A stretch of DNA of 46,596 bases. It comes from Allobosea sp. LC85. GTDB lineage: Bacteria > Pseudomonadota > Alphaproteobacteria > Rhizobiales > Beijerinckiaceae. Of the stretch, positions 25,701 through 32,684 are shown piece after piece. The position numbers and the translations under genes were made by a program. Positions within the stretch are counted from its first letter, which is position 1; each line of letters begins with the position of its first letter. Location of the stretch: contig NZ_JPKG01000067.1 in NCBI RefSeq assembly GCF_000735605.1, positions 1 through 46,596 on the forward strand, read 5' to 3'. The notes below the pieces were generated by a model. The model was not told the DNA's origin. It saw only the letters and a program-made list of their open reading frames with translations, and did no database searches.

Positions 25701-25846
25701 GCGACAACCGCCCGTTCCCGATCGCGCCCTGGCGTGTTGTTCCGCGCGAGCATCCCCCCTGGGGCGGATATTTCGATGACGATGACCGACTTCCGCGACC
25801 GCCGCGACGCGTTGATCCCGACTATTTCTGGCGGCGGATCCAATGA
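22784..25846 (+). CDS. Class A penicillin-binding protein (transglycosylase/transpeptidase) with C-terminal repeats
   Basis: A 1020-residue bifunctional peptidoglycan synthase. The GT51 domain has catalytic E178 in AEDKRFHQHAG, GGSTITQQVAK (209-219) and RKLREMIVASRMERAL. The transpeptidase has S571-TLK in PGSTLKPL, SRN in the SxN position, and K767-TG in GGKTGTTDD. It polymerises and cross-links glycan strands in the periplasm. The unusual part is the N-terminus. The chosen ATG leaves only a weak hydrophobic stretch (ILIKIFATALTF), and an in-frame TGA about 50 bases upstream rules out a much longer frame, so the expected membrane anchor seems lost. The C-terminus carries four 17-residue repeats. 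It overlaps the next gene by ATGA. Confidence 0.92.
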   Translation: MDSILIKIFATALTFSQVTTRPDAVKTEFDAVSDRAEVAQLLNAGCVHMRKAFDIEDINLDDLIATATEDKEALGAEIKALKGLKLDDLHGAYRQFCKLETVENASVDLGQVITFYNNAVKDLPDVAQLKGLKLPGTSVILGNKGERFAEVFTPNNRRVPVPLADIPDVVRNAFIAAEDKRFHQHAGIDERGLVRAFIGNLAQPGRPQGGSTITQQVAKTLLVGNDVTYERKLREMIVASRMERALTKAEILELYLNSIYLGRGAWGIEMAAQGYFGKPAKALSAVEGALIAGLAKGPGAFNPDRHPARARARLAYVLGRMHEDGMIDAATAQAELPQLVAYQPLRRDLGFHFVDYVAREAKAVAKLDTLTQSSYTVHATINPALQRVTEAALQEGLARYELSTARSKFEGPEANISDAVRLAAADPKRVEPAWLAALKTTRLPLYDVHWETAVVLDNTHGKRGNAITVGLIDGRILPLNTWDAAIRRNLKPYDVVYVQVSEVTAKQKVTGNQKATGKQTARADLRVRPAVQGAVLVLENETGRILAMTGGFSYPASQLNRVVQSPRQPGSTLKPLTYLAALRNGLQPNTLVMDAPITLSPIGATAYTRQRGFWSPKNYDGGALGAITLRNALENSRNLATAQLLATGLDDSAEHGLDRVCELAMEAQLYKDCMRYYPFVLGAQAVRLIDLAAFYAAIANEGALPRPYAIDRIEQGGRPIYRHNSRVTWIGSADRASFYQLKSMLQGVLARGTARAAKHLSPYVGGKTGTTDDTADAWFVGFTNDVTVAIWVGYDNGDGERRTLGRGQTGGKVALPMFEPIMQAAWEVQAPKTALKGPSRDAMRQLVAFAIDPDTGDPAPAGAGHAFTEYLRRDATGRIGDTRFRIVSRAESYARHRGDDGGDYGEDHEPFEQWTPDRRRYGDNGEPFEQWTPGRRRYGDNGEPFEQSSPGRRRYGNNGEPFEQWPDDRRRYSDNRPFPIAPWRVVPREHPPWGGYFDDDDRLPRPPRRVDPDYFWRRIQ
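25508..25711 (+). repeat. Four tandem 51-bp repeats in the PBP gene
   Basis: Four in-frame units starting at 25508, 25559, 25610 and 25661 encode the 17-residue unit EPFEQWTPGRRRYGDNG with small changes. They are charged and aromatic, probably disordered, and periplasmic. Near-identity of units two and three suggests recent copy-number change. Confidence 0.9.
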
Positions 25847-26865
25847 GCATCGATGCCATGAAAACCAGCCGCACCGCTCTTCTCATCGCCGCCTGGCTGG
25901 TCGCGCACACGGGTGCGAACGCGCAGGAGCTTAGGCTGGAGGATGTACCGGCCGTCGCCAGCGTTCCCATCGCGCAGCTCACGCCGCGCACCGTTCTCTT
26001 CGCCGACCAGGGCGACGCCAGGCTCGCCGATCCCTCGACCGGACTGATTGCCTTCGAAGCCTGGGCACGCGAACGCCCGGTTCAGCGCCGCTTCCTCTCG
26101 CTTTTCCCGAGCTTCGTCGAGCCCACCAGCAGCGAGCAGGTTAAATTCAGCCTTTCGATTTACCTTGCGGAAGCACGCTTTCGACTGACGAAACCAGCGG
26201 CGGCGCTGGATCTGTCGCGCTATGCCAATGTCGCGTTCCTCGAGCGTGTCGATCCGGCGGTCAAGCACCGGCCGATCGCGGCGGCCGACGCCATTCCCAA
26301 TAAAGTTGCGGGCGCCGCACGCAGTCGTCCGCCCGATCGCCGCTGGTGCGAGGAGGCGCAGGCGATCTGCACCCAGTCGCGCTATGTGTTCGAAGGAAAA
26401 ATTCCGGCTGGCATTCAGCTCGCCAACAAGCTGCGCGAGGAGAGCAGGAAGCCGATTCCGGATTTCGTCGAGTTCCAGAGCGAGATCAGGATGGTCGCCG
26501 GACCGGACCTCGACGCGCTGCCGAGCCTGACCGGGCTTGAGTCGAAGGTTGCCAGCGCGCTGGAGCAAAACATCTTCTGGGCCAACCAGGTCATTCAGTT
26601 CGGCAAGCTGCTCGCCGTGGTGCAACAGCATCCGACCGAGCCGAACGCCGCCATTGCGACGGTCTATATCGTGGTCGCGGTCAGGAACGACATGCTGAAC
26701 AAGCAAAGGGAGTACATCAAGACACCGGTCCTTCGGAACCTCGTGCCCGGCCAACTGCTCATGGGCAACAGCTCCTTCAACAGCGGCAGCTCGCTGAGCG
26801 CCGGGCTGCCGAAATACGCAAGAAGCCGTATCAAGGCGATCGCCGAGATGCTGGAGCGGGAATGA
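25843..26865 (+). CDS. Periplasmic protein of unknown function, coupled to PBP
   Basis: A 340-residue protein with a signal peptide (from Met6: MKTSRTALLIAAWLVAHTGA, cleaved before QELRL). The ATGA overlap with the PBP stop implies translational coupling, although Met6 at 25858 is also a possible start. The mature protein holds one close cysteine pair in WCEEAQAIC, separated by six residues, which suggests a disulfide. Helical segments and SLSAGLPKYARSRIKAIAEM lie near the end. I recognise no family. Its position suggests a partner or regulator of the penicillin-binding protein. Confidence 0.8.
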   Translation: MSIDAMKTSRTALLIAAWLVAHTGANAQELRLEDVPAVASVPIAQLTPRTVLFADQGDARLADPSTGLIAFEAWARERPVQRRFLSLFPSFVEPTSSEQVKFSLSIYLAEARFRLTKPAAALDLSRYANVAFLERVDPAVKHRPIAAADAIPNKVAGAARSRPPDRRWCEEAQAICTQSRYVFEGKIPAGIQLANKLREESRKPIPDFVEFQSEIRMVAGPDLDALPSLTGLESKVASALEQNIFWANQVIQFGKLLAVVQQHPTEPNAAIATVYIVVAVRNDMLNKQREYIKTPVLRNLVPGQLLMGNSSFNSGSSLSAGLPKYARSRIKAIAEMLERE

Positions 26866-26914
26866 GCGCTGGTGCGCCGTGCCGGGCTCGTGAGGCGCTT
26901 GCGCCCACTCGTCC

Positions 26915-26951
26915 AAAGCATCGGCCCGAAAAGTGGATTGCGGTTTTCGGG
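26915..26951 (+). repeat. Palindromic repeat (CCGAAAAGTGG type)
   Basis: Contains the same AAGCATCGGCCCGAAAAGTG core as 14307-14343, with arms CCGAAAA/TTTTCGG. It lies between the convergent PBP-partner and Hsp20 genes. Confidence 0.75.
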
Positions 26952-26978
26952 GCAAGGCCGATGCGAACACAAGGTTAG

Positions 26979-27013
26979 ATCATCGGACCGGGTACGATGT
27001 CCGGTCCGATGAT
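26979..27013. terminator. Bidirectional hairpin terminator downstream of hsp20
   Basis: A perfect 13-bp stem ATCATCGGACCGG/CCGGTCCGATGAT with a 9-nt loop, 12 bases past the hsp20 stop on the minus strand and downstream of the convergent gene. No long T-run is present on either strand. Confidence 0.7.
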
Positions 27014-27025
27014 TGGGCCGGCCGA

Positions 27026-27532
27026 TCAGCCCTTGATCGCAATCCGCTTGACCTGCGACTGCGCCTTCGCGGTCTTGGGCAGCGTCACGATCAAGACACC
27101 GTTCCTGAACTGCGCGTCGACCTTCCCCGCCTCGACCTCATGGCCGAGGTGAATGCGCCGCTCGAAACGGCCATAGTGCCGTTCGGAGAACTGCTTTTGG
27201 GTATCCTCGGCCTCCGAACGCTTCTCGCCGCGCAGCGTCAGCACGTCGTTATCAAGCAGGACTTCGACGTCCTTCTGTTCGAGCCCCGGCATTTCGGCGG
27301 TCACGCGAAGCTCCTTGTCGGTCTCCGAGATCTCGACGCTGGGCCAGCCTCCGTTGAAGGTCGAGGGTGACCCGAAGCTCGGAAAACGGCCATCGAAGCC
27401 GCGGAAGACGTCGTCCAGGAGCCGGTTCATCTCGCGATGCAGAGAGACGAACGGGTTGCGATCGCCCTCGCGATAAAGGGATGGCAGCTGGTCGCCGCCA
27501 CGTCCCCATGGAATCAGATCACGGACGCTCAT
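27026..27532 (-). CDS. Hsp20/alpha-crystallin small heat-shock protein
   Basis: A 168-residue class of small heat-shock protein with a short N-terminal arm (SVRDLIPWG, then FVSLHREMNRLLDDVF) and an alpha-crystallin domain of about 90 residues from WPSVEISETDKELRV to the conserved GVLIVTLPK. The tail VKRIAIKG is a variant of the IxI motif. It binds unfolding proteins in the cytoplasm. ATG 27532 has AGGAGGAG just upstream and is preferred over an in-frame start at 27550. It is divergent from the small stress-type gene at 27831. I could not identify a heat-shock promoter with confidence. Confidence 0.95.
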   Translation of the reverse strand: MSVRDLIPWGRGGDQLPSLYREGDRNPFVSLHREMNRLLDDVFRGFDGRFPSFGSPSTFNGGWPSVEISETDKELRVTAEMPGLEQKDVEVLLDNDVLTLRGEKRSEAEDTQKQFSERHYGRFERRIHLGHEVEAGKVDAQFRNGVLIVTLPKTAKAQSQVKRIAIKG

Positions 27533-27830
27533 GCTTCTCCTCCTTTCCATAGGTTTGCAGCCAGTCGGGGCGGTGCAGGAAAAGCGGTTCTCGTGGCCAC
27601 ATCCTCATTCGAGCAACATGGATACAAGAAGGCACCCGGCGCTCGGCTGAACCGCCTCGACGCCGCCTGGGCGCTGCCGGCCCACGATCGGCACCGGCAG
27701 TTATCGATTTAGAACAGAGAGTTGCCAGTTCAAGGGCCAGGGCGAGGGCTGTCGTCGAACTCTTTTCGGATGTTTGAGTTTCCTTTCAGGAGAGCCGGCG
27801 GGATGCCGGCAGGCCAGGGAGGGGATGACA

Positions 27831-28049
27831 ATGACAGCCGACGACGTCACCGCGATACTCGGACCCATCGATGAGGTGCTCATGGCCGAGATCCTGTCGA
27901 CCGATGCAACGCGCGACGAGCTCGCCCAGGCCTGGGTCTGGCTGCAGAGCGACGAGGCCTTGATCAACGAGGGACGACCGCTGCCGTCCGGCAGGGTTGC
28001 CGTGCTTATCGACTTGCTGTCCCCGGACATGGACGATCTGGAGGGATGA
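27831..28049 (+). CDS. Small conserved hypothetical protein
   Basis: A 72-residue acidic protein (MTADDVTAILGPIDE) with one predicted helical bundle (DELAQAWVWLQSDEALINEGRPL). An ATG six bases upstream (27825) is adjacent to GGGAGGGG. The second ATG at 27831 has the better 7-base spacing and is preferred. I recall similar short proteins near stress genes in Rhizobiales, but cannot name a family with certainty. It is divergent from hsp20, with about 300 bases between them in which I see no clear promoter. Confidence 0.7.
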   Translation: MTADDVTAILGPIDEVLMAEILSTDATRDELAQAWVWLQSDEALINEGRPLPSGRVAVLIDLLSPDMDDLEG

Positions 28050-28120
28050 GTTTCCGCCTCGGCTCGTCACGAGTCCCGGCCACCGACCGGAAGGAAGTCG
28101 GCCGCCATGCGGCGGGCGAC

Positions 28121-28225
28121 CCTGCAAAATCTCGTCCCTGCAAGGTCTGTCCCTGCAAGGTCTGACCCTGCGAGGTCTGTACCTGCAAGCTCTGACCCTG
28201 CGAGGTCTGTACCTGCAAGCTCTCC
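28121..28225. repeat. 15-bp tandem repeat array (about seven units)
   Basis: Units of the form CCCTGCAAGGTCTGA or ACCTGCAAGCTCTGA repeat exactly every 15 bases, the first one degenerate. Any reading frame gives a pentapeptide repeat. On the minus strand the pattern is DLAGT/ELAGS, resembling pentapeptide-repeat proteins, but no start or ribosome site supports translation. Confidence 0.85.
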
Positions 28226-28241
28226 TGCGGCCGGGCGCCCC

Positions 28242-28712
28242 TCAGTGCCGGAGTCTCCTCTCTTCCGTGACATCGCCGGCGCTCTTCTGCGCCGGCCAGA
28301 GGGCGCGGATCCCCTCTGGCAGCGCATGGCGCACCTTCGCGATCTCGCCAGGGTCGAGATGGTGCTGCAGCACCGCAAAAACGGCTTTCGCCGCCGCTGC
28401 GGGATTGACCGGCCTGACATTGCCGAGCGTGTCCTGGATGCGCTGCACGAACTCGTCCTGCGTGCGCAGCGCCAAGGGCTGCTGGGAGGGGCGGTACTGG
28501 TCGTAGAACGCGCCGCGCACGAAGAGCGGCAATTGCGCCGCGAGATGGGCGGCATCTTCAGGCTGCAACCTGTCGCGCAGGACGCGAAGCACCACGCTGA
28601 GGACATGCCAGGCCAGCTTGCGGTCGGGGCCGATCTGCTCGGTGATTTCGTTCAGCCAGATATGGGTAGCCTGCGCCGACCGTTCGAAGACATCCAGGCC
28701 TATCGTGCTCAT
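28242..28712 (-). CDS. DUF2267 domain protein
   Basis: A 156-residue protein with the all-helical DUF2267 domain: TIGLDVFERSAQATHIWLNE, WHVLSVVLRVLRDRL, LPLFVRGAFYDQYRPS. The pattern of acidic or aromatic helices and a conserved W is typical. Function is unknown; such genes are frequently near stress or heat-shock genes, as here. ATG 28712 has GGAGG upstream. The in-frame extension to 28847 consists of translated minisatellite repeats and is rejected. It is bounded downstream by the 15-bp array and upstream by the 18-bp array. Confidence 0.85.
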   Translation of the reverse strand: MSTIGLDVFERSAQATHIWLNEITEQIGPDRKLAWHVLSVVLRVLRDRLQPEDAAHLAAQLPLFVRGAFYDQYRPSQQPLALRTQDEFVQRIQDTLGNVRPVNPAAAAKAVFAVLQHHLDPGEIAKVRHALPEGIRALWPAQKSAGDVTEERRLRH

Positions 28713-28790
28713 CGTCTTCCTCCGATGCGGTGGGGTTCTCGGGGCAACTGAGCCGGCGGGCATCGGTTCCCAAAAAAGGGGAGTGGGGTC

Positions 28791-28877
28791 CCAGGTCCGC
28801 TGCTGCTCCCAAGTCCGCTGCTGCTCCCAAGTCCGCTGCTGCCCCAAGTCCGCTGCTGCCCAGGTCCGCTGCTGTCC
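28791..28877. repeat. 17-18-bp tandem repeat array (about five units)
   Basis: Units of CCAAGTCCGCTGCTGCTC, the first two 18 bp and later ones 17 bp, lie about 80 bases upstream of the DUF2267 start. The mixed unit length means no frame runs through cleanly, so this is probably non-coding. It could lie in the 5' region of the DUF2267 transcript. I see nothing else in 28713-29103. Confidence 0.8.
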
Positions 28878-29103
28878 TGCGCCCAGGTCGCCGGGCCCAC
28901 GGCTTTGGGCCGCCTGCTATCGGGGTCGACCCGGAATGTGATCGGGACACGATCCCGTCGAGGACCGCCAGCCCTTGCGGACGTGAGGGAACGAAACCTC
29001 GTGGGAAGCGCCGGCACGCGCCAGCGGAAATGCTCCAGGGATCGCGCTGGGTCCGTTCGGACGCCGGAGCGGCGCTCCAGCTCTTCGTTTGAGTATCGGA
29101 TTA

Positions 29104-29141
29104 TTCCGAAAACCGGATCCACTTTTCGGTCCGATGCTCTA
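29104..29141 (-). repeat. Palindromic repeat supplying a stop codon
   Basis: On the minus strand this reads TAGAGCATCGGACCGAAAAG and continues to a matching inverted arm with TTTTCGG. It is a copy of the 14307/26915 type. The first TAG is the stop codon of the gene at 29139-29726. Confidence 0.8.
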
Positions 29142-29726
29142 TTCTTCCAATTTCTTGTTCAGCTCGGGATCGAGCTTGTTTCGATCGACCGACTGATAGA
29201 ACGCGACAGGTCTGCATCGCCCCTCGACATCCGCAAGGACAATGGCCGTCCACGGACCCGTGGCTTCGCCCGGATTGTCGCGGGCGTCGGGGCGGACATC
29301 GGGCATGATCTTGCGGGGGACGATCACATACCAGGCGCGGCCGTCCGTTGCAGCCTTGGCGGCCGCCGCATACTCGTCCAGGATCGCGCGCAGGCTCTTG
29401 CGCATTTCGTCTTCCGTTTCCCCGCGCAGGTATTTTCGGGCAGATTTTCCGGCCTCGCCATACTCATGGTGAATGTTCAGCTGCAGCCGCGCGTCATCCA
29501 CTTCGACCTTCGTGGCCAGGATCACCGCTCCGCCTTCGCGAAGATAGTCTCGAACCCGGACGTCGCAGGCCAGGAATCTGTCTGCGGGAGGTTGCACGAC
29601 GCTCGCTGCAGGAGGGACGGCGGCAAGGGCCCGGGTCTTCTTTTTCCGGGCAGCATCCGCAGGCGTCGCAGTGATGGCGGCGCTCAAAACCGCCCCGACA
29701 AGCACGACCGGAAGAAGGGCTTTCAT
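29139..29726 (-). CDS. Secreted hypothetical protein
   Basis: A 195-residue protein with a signal peptide (MKALLPVVLVGAVLSAAI, cleaved near ATPADA-A), a basic KKK stretch, and a mature domain with LACDVRVRDYLREG and AWYVIVPRKIMPD. The second Met (29726) is preferred over 29741 because it begins a canonical signal peptide, though neither has a visible ribosome site. I recognise no family. Two cysteines (in LACDV and GRCRP) might form a disulfide. The TAG stop comes from the repeat at 29104-29141. Confidence 0.7.
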   Translation of the reverse strand: MKALLPVVLVGAVLSAAITATPADAARKKKTRALAAVPPAASVVQPPADRFLACDVRVRDYLREGGAVILATKVEVDDARLQLNIHHEYGEAGKSARKYLRGETEDEMRKSLRAILDEYAAAAKAATDGRAWYVIVPRKIMPDVRPDARDNPGEATGPWTAIVLADVEGRCRPVAFYQSVDRNKLDPELNKKLEE

Positions 29727-29741
29727 GACGGTGCTGCCCAT

Positions 29742-30042
29742 ATGGTGCTGTCAATACCGTATTGGACTTAAAACGCGCTCGCCGTATCCCTGGTTCCGCC
29801 GCCCGGGCAAGCAGTGCGGAATTGCCGATGCGGTCCCGCCATGGCGAGAGAGGCCCCAGCCGCACCGGAAGGACAAGTTCGCCCGCTCCGTCTGCGCGGG
29901 GTGGGCATGTCCTGGCGCGGCCCGACGTGAGACAGTCCCGGCCGATGAGGGCGGCGTCCAGAATAAACAGGGGAAAGTCGATGCCTGGCAATAACATACC
30001 TCAGGTCGTTCGCGTCATATCTGATCTCAGACCGCGTCGAAC
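29742..30042. other. Intergenic region, nothing recognised
   Basis: About 300 bases without a credible reading frame or motif. It is upstream of the secreted-protein gene on the minus strand and presumably holds its promoter. Confidence 0.4.
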
Positions 30043-30184
30043 CCGTCCGCCAGCGCTGCTCGGCCAGGATGGTTGCCAGCAGCGCAGTACCTCATCGCAG
30101 CGCATCGAACTCATGGAGCGGCGAGACCCAACGCCCGCTGCGCGCGCGGCCGCGACGATCCCGGCTCGCGCTCGGCCGCCAATC
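30043..30184 (-). pseudogene. Relic of a MocR/PdxR-type regulator gene (C-terminus)
   Basis: The sequence aligns with the 3' end of the MocR gene (37769 onward): shared blocks include CAGCGCTGC, CGGCCAGGA, GGTTGC, TCGCAGCGCATCG and GAGCGGCGAGACC. A deletion of about 68 bases has occurred relative to the intact copy, and the stop codon position is mutated. Only about 140 bases survive. It is non-functional and shows that a second regulator of this family once lay here. Confidence 0.7.
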
Positions 30185-30334
30185 GGTCAATGACGATCCC
30201 GGATTCGAACTTGGGCAGGACAGCTCAAGTAAAACGGCTCAAGTAAATATGTCACACCCGTCGCTGCCGAGCGGTTGATGGCAAGTTGCAGATTGAACGG
30301 GAGCAGTCTTCGACGGATGCTGGGCGCGGAATTT

Positions 30335-30364
30335 TAGAGCATGAGTCGCAAAAAGGGGATTGCG
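30335..30364 (+). repeat. Partial TAGAGCATG repeat supplying a ribosome site
   Basis: TAGAGCATGAGTCGCAAAAA followed by GGGGATTGCG resembles one arm of the CCGAAAAGTGGATTGCGG palindromes. It ends directly at the ATG at 30365 and its AAGGGG is the apparent ribosome-binding site of the outer-membrane protein gene. Confidence 0.5.
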
Positions 30365-31258
30365 ATGACACTCAACCGCGCAAGGTTCTGCGGCTTCACC
30401 TTGTCCATGATGCTCGGGCTCGGCAGCATCGGCGCGCAAGCCGCTGATCTGCCACCCCCGGCTGCGCCCGTGCCGCCCGTGATGACCTCGGCATGGACCT
30501 ACCGGTTCACGCCCTATGGCTGGCTCATCTCTCTCAACGGAAACCAGACCGTGAGGGGGCGAACCGCGAAGGTCGATGCGAGCTTCATCGATATCGTCGA
30601 CGCCACACTCGGAGAGGGGGGCACGCTGTTTGCCCTGATGGCGGATGTCGAGGCCCGCAACGGCCGGTTCTCTCTTCTTGGCAATTTCGCCGGGCTCAAG
30701 GTCAGCGTGGATCGCGGGGGCATCAGGACGCGCAGCGTAACGCCGGATATCGTGGGCGCGGTCGGCGCATCCGGCGATGCCAAGACCTCGATGGCCATCC
30801 TCGAAGCCGGGGCTACCTACGAACTGGCGCGCTACGGATCGGTCGCCTTCGACGTCCTGGCAGGCGCGCGCTACTGGTATCAAAGCGCCGAGCTCTCCTT
30901 CGACGCGGGCGCGACTCTCGACGTCGGCGATCTCAGCTTCGGGCGCAACGTGGCGATCGCCCGCTCCGGCTCGGTGGACTGGGTCGACGGCTTTGCCGGC
31001 GCGCGCATGCGGATCGGCGTCGCGCCCGGCCAGGACATCTTCCTGCGCGGCGACCTTGGTGGCGGCGGCAGCAAGTTCTCATGGCAGGGTATTGCGGGTT
31101 ACAGCTTCGATTTCGCCGAGAAGAACGGCATCACCTATTCGGGCATCCTCGGTTACCGGGCGCTCTACGCCGACTATTCCCAGGGTGAGGGACGTCGGCG
31201 TTACGCGTTTGACATGTTGATGCATGGTCCGGTCGTCGGGCTCAGCCTGAAGTTCTGA
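30365..31258 (+). CDS. Outer-membrane beta-barrel protein
   Basis: A 297-residue protein with a signal peptide (TLSMMLGLGSIGAQA, cleaved before ADLPPP) followed by alternating hydrophobic or aromatic beta-strands and a C-terminal Phe (VGLSLKF), the usual recognition feature for outer-membrane insertion. The proline-rich start PPPAAPVPPV is common in Rhizobiales outer-membrane proteins. AAGGGG lies upstream of ATG 30365, and a start at 30341 is rejected. The specific function is unknown. A hairpin 31260-31285 (GCAAGG/CCTTGC) follows the stop. Confidence 0.8.
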   Translation: MTLNRARFCGFTLSMMLGLGSIGAQAADLPPPAAPVPPVMTSAWTYRFTPYGWLISLNGNQTVRGRTAKVDASFIDIVDATLGEGGTLFALMADVEARNGRFSLLGNFAGLKVSVDRGGIRTRSVTPDIVGAVGASGDAKTSMAILEAGATYELARYGSVAFDVLAGARYWYQSAELSFDAGATLDVGDLSFGRNVAIARSGSVDWVDGFAGARMRIGVAPGQDIFLRGDLGGGGSKFSWQGIAGYSFDFAEKNGITYSGILGYRALYADYSQGEGRRRYAFDMLMHGPVVGLSLKF

Positions 31259-31259
31259 A

Positions 31260-31337
31260 GCAAGGCCAGGATTGCCAATCCTTGCGGCAGGTCCACGTCG
31301 CGCCGGGTGACGTTTTTCCGGGCGATGATTTGCCCGG
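31260..31337. promoter_or_regulatory. Two hairpins between OMP and marC-like genes
   Basis: GCAAGG/CCTTGC (31260-31285) immediately follows the stop and may terminate the OMP transcript. CCGGGC/GCCCGG (31318-31337, 8-nt loop) lies about 85 bases before the marC-like start and could be a leader structure. Neither is followed by a T-run. Confidence 0.35.
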
Positions 31338-31422
31338 CGATATCTTGCGGCCCGGAATGCGTCGGTCCGACGTCACGTGTTGACAGAGCTTGGGCGTTCT
31401 CTTGCCCGGAAGGGGTAACCGG

Positions 31423-32079
31423 ATGAGGACCGAGCTTTCTCTCTTCATCGGGACCTTCACGACCTTGCTTGCCATCATCAATCCGTTCGAGGTGCTGCCG
31501 GTCTACCTCAAGCTGTTGTCCGGCAAGGACAATGCAACGCACCGCACGGTCGCCCTGAAAGCCTCTGTCTACGCATTGTTGCTTTGCTTTTTCTTCTTCA
31601 TTTTCGGAACACTCCTGCTTCGGATTTTCGGGGTTCCGCTCAGCATGGTGCGGGTGGTCGGTGGCATCATCCTGATGAAGATCGGGTTCGAGCTGTTCAT
31701 GCCCAGGAAGTCGGGCGACGATCTGGGCCTCTCGGGCGCCGATACCGGCGAGGCCAACATCGCTTTCGTGCCCCTGGCGATGCCGATCATGTTCGGCCCC
31801 GGCGGCATCGCCACGATCATCGGGATGACTGCGACGATCAAGGATTCATCCAAGGAGATCCTTTCCTTCATCGCGATTTCTGCGGCAATCGTGGCGACGA
31901 TGTTCACCACCTATATCTGCCTGATCTATGCAGAGAAGCTCACGCAAAGAATCGGCCCGATGGGGATCGACGCGATCACGCGCATCGTCGGGTTCTTTGT
32001 TTCCGCGATCGGGGGCGGCCTGATTTTCGACGGCGTGATCGAGGCCCTGCAAATGCATGGCGTGATCGCCTTGCACTGA
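31423..32079 (+). CDS. MarC family (UPF0056) inner-membrane protein
   Basis: A 218-residue polytopic membrane protein with six hydrophobic segments. The conserved N-terminal AIINPFEVLPVYL and the later PLAMPIMFGPGGIATII define the MarC/UPF0056 family, whose transport function is not established. ATG 31423 is preceded by GGAAGGGG at 7 bases. An upstream in-frame start at 31390 is not supported. It is monocistronic and a palindromic repeat lies 130 bases downstream. Confidence 0.92.
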   Translation: MRTELSLFIGTFTTLLAIINPFEVLPVYLKLLSGKDNATHRTVALKASVYALLLCFFFFIFGTLLLRIFGVPLSMVRVVGGIILMKIGFELFMPRKSGDDLGLSGADTGEANIAFVPLAMPIMFGPGGIATIIGMTATIKDSSKEILSFIAISAAIVATMFTTYICLIYAEKLTQRIGPMGIDAITRIVGFFVSAIGGGLIFDGVIEALQMHGVIALH

Positions 32080-32208
32080 GCGCCGTCTCCGAAGGGCGTG
32101 CCTTGCCAAAAATGGGAGGGCGAAAGCTGTTGTCAGGCAAGGCGGTCGGCCGGCGGGCGAACCGGCGCCGGCTGAACCCTGCATGAGCCAGCCACAACGC
32201 CCGTTGCT

Positions 32209-32317
32209 GGAGCATGCTGCGAAAAAGTGGCAACGGTTTTCGCATCAAGCATGCTCTAAACAATGAGAAGCGATCACGCTGCGTTCGGACGATGTCGTCC
32301 AGCGCAACGTGATCGCG
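32209..32317. repeat. Palindromic repeat (AGCATGC type)
   Basis: GGAGCATGCTGCGAAAAAGT and its partner arm GCATGCTC form one palindrome (32209-32257). A second palindrome, GATCACG...CGTGATC, follows to 32317. The arrangement matches 41077-41190. The rest of 32080-32684 contains nothing I can support. Confidence 0.8.
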
Positions 32318-32684
32318 TGGCTACCTGCTTGCAAAGACACCTCGCGATGCGACGGGTTGGGTAACCTTCTCCCAAGATCTCATCGCCATGCCCGAAAGCG
32401 GAGGCTCTCGGGGGCCGCAATGGGGGGCTTCCAGACGTTCACGCTGGGTCTCTCTAGTGTCCGGATCGCGCGCCAAGTGCGAAAATTGACTCCATGCCCG
32501 ATTAAAGAAGCGGACATCGATCGGCCGCTGTCCCCGCTGTCGGTCAATTCAATTTGCGATTGGGTCGGTTCAACTAGTGGTCGCGAAGGACTGCCCCGTC
32601 GATGCCACCGCGCGTCTGCGGCGCCCGCCCACCCCAGTCACCCTACATCGTCGACACTTGGGTCGGGGACAGGCTTCGTCCTCG

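Noticed and set aside
28067..28606. Pentapeptide-repeat protein (DLAGT/ELAGS) read from the 15-bp array
   Set aside because: A 15-bp repeat gives pentapeptides in all six frames. The frame is out of phase with the DUF2267 gene, has no start or ribosome site, and its N-terminal part is antisense or out-of-frame noise.
28121..28877. CRISPR array
   Set aside because: Units are contiguous with no unique spacers and no cas genes are present.
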